Origin: Desulfofustis sp.
Lineage (GTDB): Bacteria > Desulfobacterota > Desulfobulbia > Desulfobulbales > Desulfocapsaceae
NCBI GenBank assembly: GCA_030145365.1
Contig: JAQYVS010000057.1
Coordinates: 1-20,076 of the forward strand
Direction of reading: 5' to 3'
DNA length: 20,076 bases
The notes beneath the pieces were generated by a model. The model was not told where the DNA came from. It made no database searches and saw only the letters and a list, made by a program, of their open reading frames with translations. This document shows positions 16,028-20,076 of this stretch, one piece after another. Each line of letters starts with the position of its first letter. The stretch's first letter is position 1. The translations under genes were made by a program, and so were the position numbers.

Positions 16028-16044
16028 GTGTCAATTTTTTATTC

Positions 16045-16073
16045 TTGAAAAAGTGGTATTGAACTATTATAAA
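16045..16073 (+). promoter_or_regulatory. sigma70-like promoter of tRNA-His
   Basis: TTGAAA (16045-16050) and TATAAA (16068-16073) are 17 bases apart, each matching the consensus at five of six positions. Transcription would begin near 16080, about 30 bases before the mature tRNA. Confidence 0.65.
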
Positions 16074-16110
16074 GTGCAGTTCCATCTCACCTTTTAAAAA
16101 GAGACGGCAT

Positions 16111-16188
16111 GGTGGGTGTAGCTCAGGTGGTTAGAGCGTCTGGTTGTGGCCCAGAAGGTCGGGGGTTCAAGTCCCCTCACTCACCCCA
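16111..16188 (+). tRNA. tRNA-His (anticodon GTG)
   Basis: A full cloverleaf can be drawn. The acceptor GTGGGTG (16112-16118) pairs with CACTCAC (16178-16184), with one G-U. The D stem is GCTC/GAGC. The anticodon stem TCTGG/CCAGA encloses the loop TTGTGGC with anticodon GTG. The T arm GGGGG-TTCAAGT-CCCCT is regular. The extra G at 16111 opposite C at 16185 is the G-1:C73 pair specific to histidine tRNAs. The CCA end is encoded (16186-16188). Confidence 0.97.
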
Positions 16189-16194
16189 GTTAGA

Positions 16195-16236
16195 AAAGCT
16201 CTTAGGCGTAATTGTTGATGCCTGGGGGCTTTTTTT
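16195..16236 (+). terminator. intrinsic terminator after tRNA-His
   Basis: A 13-base stem (16195-16207 with 16220-16232, including three G-U pairs) with a 12-base loop runs into a T tract ending at 16236. It begins seven bases after the tRNA CCA end. Confidence 0.85.
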
Positions 16237-16332
16237 CGTTTATGATCCAGACGCACAAGCCGGGTACGAGGTTGTACAATCATTTACTCACACCGGCCTG
16301 CTAGTCAATCCATCTCATTATTTCAACTAATT

Positions 16333-17178
16333 ATGAATCAGACACTCACATCAAAACTAGATCAGCCGGAAATACTCTCTGCAATATTTCACCCGAGACA
16401 GGAGCAACGTACCGATCTTCCGGAACTTGGTATTGAAGTTGAAATTGCTATTCCTGAAACCGAGACCGTCTTAGGCTGCAGATTTTACCGGTCAAACAGT
16501 GAAGCACCCAATATAGTTTATTTCCACGGTAATGGTGAAACCGTGAGCGATTACGATAAGATCGTCCCCTTCTACCTGGAAGCCGGATTCAATATTTTTG
16601 TCGCGACTTATAGAGGTTACGGTTGGAGTACTGGACAACCCAGCGTCTCAGCCTTGTTTGATGATGGCGCAATTGTTCTTCATTATTTCATTAACTATTG
16701 TCGGGAAAACAATCTCGCCGAAGAAATTTTCGTTATGGGCCGATCTCTGGGATCTGCCTGTTCTATTGATTTGGCATACCGATACCCCGATCTTTTAAAA
16801 GGTTTGATCATAGAGAGCGGCTTTGCCAATACTCTGCCACTGGCTGCACGCCTTGGCTACGATGTTACCCGTTCCGGACTTACCGAGCAGGATTGTTTCA
16901 ACAATCTTAAAAAAATTGAGGAAATATCTCTTCCTACGCTGATACTTCACGGAACTGAAGATCAATTGATTCCGCTGGCCGAAGCAGTCAAGCTTCAGGC
17001 AGAGAGTGGCGCTAAAACAAAACAGCTTTTTATCGTTCCCGGTGCAGATCACAACTCGTTGATCAGCAACGGAGGGCAACTCTATTTTGAGACCATTAAA
17101 AATTTCACCAACACGGTGACCGGCAAGAACACATGGCGAAACAGAAGGAAGAAGTTTAAAAAACAGAGGGATACTTAA
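16333..17178 (+). CDS. alpha/beta hydrolase
   Basis: A 281-residue serine hydrolase of the alpha/beta fold, subgroup close to Bem46/ABHD-type proteins by overall look. The oxyanion segment YFHGNGET lies at 63-70. The nucleophile elbow GRSLGS contains Ser138, and the other triad members are likely Asp210 (HGTEDQLIP) and His240 (GADHNSL). ATYRGYGWSTG at 91-101 is typical of this group. The tail (about 268-279) is very basic (RNRRKKFKKQR), which is unusual and could contact membrane or nucleic acid. No signal peptide is seen. The substrate cannot be predicted. The TAA stop shares its last A with the ATG of the next gene, so translation is coupled. No ribosome binding site is visible before its own ATG. 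Confidence 0.88.
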   Translation: MNQTLTSKLDQPEILSAIFHPRQEQRTDLPELGIEVEIAIPETETVLGCRFYRSNSEAPNIVYFHGNGETVSDYDKIVPFYLEAGFNIFVATYRGYGWSTGQPSVSALFDDGAIVLHYFINYCRENNLAEEIFVMGRSLGSACSIDLAYRYPDLLKGLIIESGFANTLPLAARLGYDVTRSGLTEQDCFNNLKKIEEISLPTLILHGTEDQLIPLAEAVKLQAESGAKTKQLFIVPGADHNSLISNGGQLYFETIKNFTNTVTGKNTWRNRRKKFKKQRDT

Positions 17179-17981
17179 TGAACACATTGTCTGTGATCCT
17201 AAAAACTCTTGGTCTTTGTACCGTAGTTCTCTTCCTGGCAATTGGATGTCAGCAAACCTCGCAAACTAAATCTGATCTTTCCCCAGTCAACAATTCGGTC
17301 TTACGGGTTGGAATTACTGCCAACGCGCCCCCCTTTGTTTTCAAGCAGGCCGGAGCAATCACCGGGCTTGAACCTTCTCTGGCATTAAAACTAGGAAAAC
17401 AGCTCAATAAGGAAGTGAAATTTATCGAGGTTCCATGGGAAAAGCACTTCGATTATCTCAATGATGGAAAGACCGACATTATCATGTCCGGCATGACCAT
17501 TACCAAACAGCGCAGTTACCTGGTTAATTTCAGTAAACCGTATTTACGCTCTGGCCAGATCATGCTGGTTCGGATGGAAGACATGCAAAGATTTGGCTCC
17601 GGCATGGACTCCATTTTAAATACCAACTACAGGATCGGTACCGTTTCTGATACGGTAAGCGATTTTTTTGTCTCTGCAGCAATCAACGGAGCCAACGAAA
17701 TAGCCCACAAAAGTCCTCAGGATGCGGTGGACGCATTAATCAAAAAGGAGATTGATGTTTTTATCTATGACGCACCAATCGTCTGCTACTATGCAGCTAA
17801 GCACCAGAAAGACAAACTGACACCGATCTTGGAAATGGGCACCGAGGAATATATCGGCTGGGCCGTGAGAAAAAGTGATACCAAATTGTTACAAGAGGTA
17901 AACAGCTTTATCGAAACAATGGAAAATCAAGGGTTGCTTAATCAGGAAATTAACTATTGGATACCATATTTGTATCGGTAA
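17178..17981 (+). CDS. extracellular solute-binding lipoprotein, family 3 (orphan)
   Basis: A 267-residue periplasmic binding protein of the amino-acid (SBP_bac_3) type. A lipoprotein signal ends at LAIGC, with Cys24 as the lipidated residue; Gln at +2 argues for the outer membrane. The binding domain (about 42-262) starts VLRVGITANAPPF, continues with WEKHFDYLNDGKTDIIMSGM, and has Arg112 in TKQRSYLVNFSKPY. This Arg usually holds the ligand carboxylate. Asp198 in VFIYDAP is the usual amine-side acid. No permease, ATPase or sensor kinase gene is nearby, so it is an orphan. The same fold includes cyclohexadienyl dehydratase, but nothing here demands that role. It overlaps the hydrolase gene by one base (TAATG), and the dCMP deaminase gene follows after five bases. 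Confidence 0.88.
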   Translation: MNTLSVILKTLGLCTVVLFLAIGCQQTSQTKSDLSPVNNSVLRVGITANAPPFVFKQAGAITGLEPSLALKLGKQLNKEVKFIEVPWEKHFDYLNDGKTDIIMSGMTITKQRSYLVNFSKPYLRSGQIMLVRMEDMQRFGSGMDSILNTNYRIGTVSDTVSDFFVSAAINGANEIAHKSPQDAVDALIKKEIDVFIYDAPIVCYYAAKHQKDKLTPILEMGTEEYIGWAVRKSDTKLLQEVNSFIETMENQGLLNQEINYWIPYLYR

Positions 17982-17986
17982 GTGAT

Positions 17987-18493
17987 ATGGAGAACATAAC
18001 AAAACGGACGGATTATCTCAGTTGGGATGAATACTTTATGGCGGTGGCCCTGCTTTCTGCAGAACGAAGTAAAGACCCCAGTACTCAGGTCGGTGCCTGT
18101 ATAGCAAACAAACAGAATAAAATTGTTGGTGTGGGGTATAATGGCTTCCCCATAGGTTGTTCCGATGACGAACTGCCCTGGGCCCGAGGCGGTGATTTTC
18201 TGTCCACCAAATATCCGTATGTGTGTCACGCAGAATTAAATGCGGTACTTAATGCGATTTCGACGGATCTTACCGGCTGCAGAATCTATGTCGGTCTGTT
18301 CCCATGTAACGAATGCACCAAGGTGATCATTCAGTCAGGAATTAATGAAATCATTTATCTTTCAGATAAATATAAGAACTCGGACCAGGTGAAAGCTTCC
18401 AAGCGAATGCTCGATATGGCCCCGAAAATGTCCTACCGTCAGTTTATACCGAAGCGGACAGATATTCATATTGGATTCCAGATAGATTCTTAG
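17987..18493 (+). CDS. comEB: deoxycytidylate (dCMP) deaminase
   Basis: Converts dCMP to dUMP, feeding thymidylate synthesis. The 168-residue protein shows the zinc-deaminase signature: HAE with His81 (zinc) and Glu83 (proton shuttle), then PCNEC with Cys107 and Cys110. The N-terminus contains RSKDPSTQVGACI and VGYNGFPIG, typical of the ComEB/dCMP family and not of cytidine or tRNA-adenosine deaminases. The start is the ATG at 17987. An in-frame TTG at 17957 inside the previous gene would add ten residues unlike the family. The ribosome binding site is weak (GTAAGTG overlapping the upstream stop), so coupling to the upstream gene is likely. It is convergent with thiL, nine bases apart, with no visible terminator. 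Confidence 0.94.
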   Translation: MENITKRTDYLSWDEYFMAVALLSAERSKDPSTQVGACIANKQNKIVGVGYNGFPIGCSDDELPWARGGDFLSTKYPYVCHAELNAVLNAISTDLTGCRIYVGLFPCNECTKVIIQSGINEIIYLSDKYKNSDQVKASKRMLDMAPKMSYRQFIPKRTDIHIGFQIDS

Positions 18494-18502
18494 ACCCGAA
18501 GA

Positions 18503-19519
18503 TCAACCACTGCGGTGTTGATAGCCTTTAAAGCTTATATCACTGCTCTTTCCATCTTTGGTTATCAACTTTACCCCCTGCCCTTTAACAGTTCTTCCAA
18601 TTGGGTAAATTGGGCCCAAAGGCTCATTTTTCTGCAAGGCCTGAAGTTGCTCATCCATGTTTTGTCGGACTGTAAATACCAACCGATAATCCTCTCCCCC
18701 AGATATTTTCATGGTTGTTGGCTCTGTATCCAATTGTTCACATACCAGATCCAGATTTTCATGACCCGGCAGGGAAAATGCGTCAATTTCTGCGCCCACT
18801 GAGCTTTGGGCACAGATATGTGCCAGATCAGTAGCTAATCCGTCGGAAAGATCCTGCATAGACCCGACTATCCCACTTTTTCTCAAAACCTTTCCCAGCC
18901 GCAGTTCCGGGGTTGGATTTAAATGTTGTTCAATCAGTGGCTCACAGATCTGGTGATCAAGAGAAGAAAACAGAGACGGGTTTCTGCAGATTTCAAGTCC
19001 TGCCGCAGCCGACCCAAGCATACCACTTACATAAATTGTCTCATTTTCCTGGGCTGTACTCCTCAATATCGCCTGATCTTTGTCCACACTACCCAGAACA
19101 ACGACATTAATTACCAGCTGCGAGCCCTTAACCGTATCGCCTCCAATCAGCAGGCAATCGAATTCATCAAGAATCTCAAGCAATCCAGATGACCAGCTGG
19201 AAACCCATTCTTTGTCAATGTTATCAGGCAGTACAACCGATACCAGGGCAAAATGAGCGTCAGCACCCATTGCCGCAATATCACTTAAATTTACAGCAAT
19301 GGATTTTCTGCCGAGCAGTCTCGGTGGATGCCAGGTACGATTGAAATGAACATCCTCAACGAGAATATCTGTGGTTGTAACCCAGTGCCGATTACCTGCA
19401 GTTGAAAATATGGCACAATCGTCACCGATTCCTTTTATCAGATCGGGATGCGATTTCAATCCTGACTGGGCAGAAAAGATCTTTATAATATCGAGTTCAG
19501 ACCACTTTTTTATGCTCAT
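18503..19519 (-). CDS. thiL: thiamine-monophosphate kinase
   Basis: Phosphorylates thiamine monophosphate to the active cofactor thiamine diphosphate. The 338-residue protein belongs to the AIRS/PurM-like ATPase family. Visible motifs are GIGDDCAIF (30-38), TTTDILVEDVHF (48-59), NLSDIAAMGA, LIGGDTVKG, MQDLSDGLATDL and the late SGGEDYRLVF. Together these supply the Mg-ATP and thiamine-phosphate sites, and all seem intact. It is the last gene of a - strand group, starting eight bases after the stop of an uncharacterised gene, and has only a weak ribosome binding site. No TPP riboswitch was recognised before it, which fits its internal position in the operon. Its end faces comEB nine bases away. 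Confidence 0.95.
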   Translation of the reverse strand: MSIKKWSELDIIKIFSAQSGLKSHPDLIKGIGDDCAIFSTAGNRHWVTTTDILVEDVHFNRTWHPPRLLGRKSIAVNLSDIAAMGADAHFALVSVVLPDNIDKEWVSSWSSGLLEILDEFDCLLIGGDTVKGSQLVINVVVLGSVDKDQAILRSTAQENETIYVSGMLGSAAAGLEICRNPSLFSSLDHQICEPLIEQHLNPTPELRLGKVLRKSGIVGSMQDLSDGLATDLAHICAQSSVGAEIDAFSLPGHENLDLVCEQLDTEPTTMKISGGEDYRLVFTVRQNMDEQLQALQKNEPLGPIYPIGRTVKGQGVKLITKDGKSSDISFKGYQHRSG

Positions 19520-19527
19520 GACTTCTA

Positions 19528-19917
19528 TTATTTGACCCGTTTGAGCGTGCCTTTCGGGGACGATTTTTTGGGTTCAGGAGGTGTTCTTTTTGGATCTTCG
19601 TTACCTGCGATACCAATGGACACGGCTTGAACAAAACGCTTTTCTCCCCCCATTGTAAATATTTCTTGTCCAGTCATCTGAGCAGTTCGCAAGGTCCAGA
19701 CAACATTTTGTAGAGGTACCGTTAAAAATGTCAGTCCAATATTCCACCACTCATCCTGTTTGCTGGGATCACGTTCAATTGAACCGACCAGCCCGTAGAG
19801 AAGCAATTGCGGGTTTTCGGAAACAACGAGGACAATGTCACCGACTTCTGTGGTTTTTTTTAGAGGGGTGACGGCCTTTAGTTCTTCTATCAGTTTTTCG
19901 AGATTATTGTTTTCCAT
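19528..19917 (-). CDS. uncharacterised 129-residue protein
   Basis: Not recognised. With the ATG at 19917 the product starts MENNNLEKLIEELK, a predicted helix. A mixed region with several hydrophobic strands follows (DIVLVVSE, LLLYGLVGSIE, WWNIGLTFLTVPLQNVVWTLR), then a Pro/Lys-rich basic tail of about 25 residues ending KGTLKRVK. No signal peptide or known motif is seen. An upstream in-frame TTG at 19941 would add eight residues; I prefer the ATG, although neither has a clear ribosome binding site. The ATG lies inside the end of the preceding small ORF (14-base overlap), which suggests translational coupling. thiL follows after eight bases. Confidence 0.7.
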   Translation of the reverse strand: MENNNLEKLIEELKAVTPLKKTTEVGDIVLVVSENPQLLLYGLVGSIERDPSKQDEWWNIGLTFLTVPLQNVVWTLRTAQMTGQEIFTMGGEKRFVQAVSIGIAGNEDPKRTPPEPKKSSPKGTLKRVK

Positions 19918-20056
19918 TGTCAAGAAGCGTAGTTGATTCAAAAAGTATGGTATCGTCTTCTACATACTTTCTTGATCCGATGATTGAATACATTGCTAAT
20001 CCATCCAGAAGTGGGTTGATTAACTGATCAATGAGCACTTTAGATTTTCTTGCCAT
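19904..20056 (-). CDS. small ORF at the window edge (50 residues, or the end of a longer gene)
   Basis: From the right edge, one - strand frame stays open to a TAA at 19904-19906. Inside it, an ATG at 20056 is preceded by AAGGA seven bases upstream, a good ribosome binding site. The likely product has 50 residues, starting MARKSKVLIDQLINPLL. The frame also stays open up to the window edge, so this may instead be the C-terminal end of a larger protein. No family is recognised. Its stop overlaps the start of the following 129-residue gene by 14 bases, so both are probably translated from one message with thiL. Confidence 0.5.
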   Translation of the reverse strand: MARKSKVLIDQLINPLLDGLAMYSIIGSRKYVEDDTILFESTTLLDNGKQ

Positions 20057-20076
20057 CTCCCGATCCTTAAGGGCAA

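Noticed and set aside
16109..16330. 73-codon + strand open frame beginning just before tRNA-His
   Set aside because: It runs through the tRNA and its terminator hairpin. The RNA gene explains the region, and the frame has no ribosome binding site.
17178..17981. Reading the binding lipoprotein as a periplasmic cyclohexadienyl dehydratase compensating for the degenerate dehydratase domain
   Set aside because: The fold is shared, but no feature separates it from ordinary amino-acid-binding proteins, and the two genes are in different units.
1..20076. CRISPR arrays, insertion sequences, phage genes or attachment sites
   Set aside because: No regularly spaced repeats, transposase or integrase motifs, or tRNA-end duplications were seen. 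The only tRNA (His) shows no repeated 3' segment nearby.

Overview
The window looks like a chromosomal, housekeeping-rich stretch of a Gram-negative anaerobe, most likely a member of the Desulfobacterota (Desulfobulbales-like). The reasons are the DUF4911 gene next to miaB, the single-polypeptide dehydratase-ACT-dehydrogenase of aromatic amino acid synthesis, a lipobox protein of outer-membrane type, and a moderate base composition (by eye mid-40s % GC, not computed). No phage genes, insertion sequences or CRISPR arrays are visible. The taxonomic call is an inference from gene content only.

Left part (1-3400): the probable tail of an upstream gene and an AT-rich leader precede purB (adenylosuccinate lyase of the type found in animals), a DUF4911 gene and miaB (tRNA methylthiotransferase), all on the + strand. 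Convergent to them, on the - strand, is a parE-parC type topoisomerase IV operon (3434-7351) with a good sigma70-like promoter at 7398-7426. Next on the - strand come cutA and an overlapping ten-cysteine mini-protein (7464-7980).

Middle (8185-15287): coaX (type III pantothenate kinase) and an LD-carboxypeptidase are separated by one base on the + strand. A secreted two-SH3b protein with its own strong promoter follows. Its 3' end overlaps by 25 bases the convergent gene of a 999-residue helicase. That helicase joins an MrfA/YprA-like DNA helicase with DUF1998 to a C-terminal DEDDy-type RNase H-fold exonuclease, so it resembles the two Bacillus genes mrfA and mrfB combined in one protein. Divergent from it is a 564-residue fusion of a prephenate dehydratase-like domain, an ACT domain and a TyrA-like dehydrogenase. 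Several active-site positions of its dehydratase part are altered.

Right part (15377-20076): a two-zinc-ribbon protein of unknown role, tRNA-His with its own promoter and terminator, and a tightly packed trio (alpha/beta hydrolase, orphan amino-acid-binding-type lipoprotein, dCMP deaminase). Opposing these is a - strand group: a small ORF at the window edge, an uncharacterised 129-residue protein and thiL (thiamine-monophosphate kinase).

I see no clear multi-gene undescribed defence or mobile system. The strongest leads are the two unusual fusions: helicase-exonuclease, and degenerate dehydratase-ACT-dehydrogenase.
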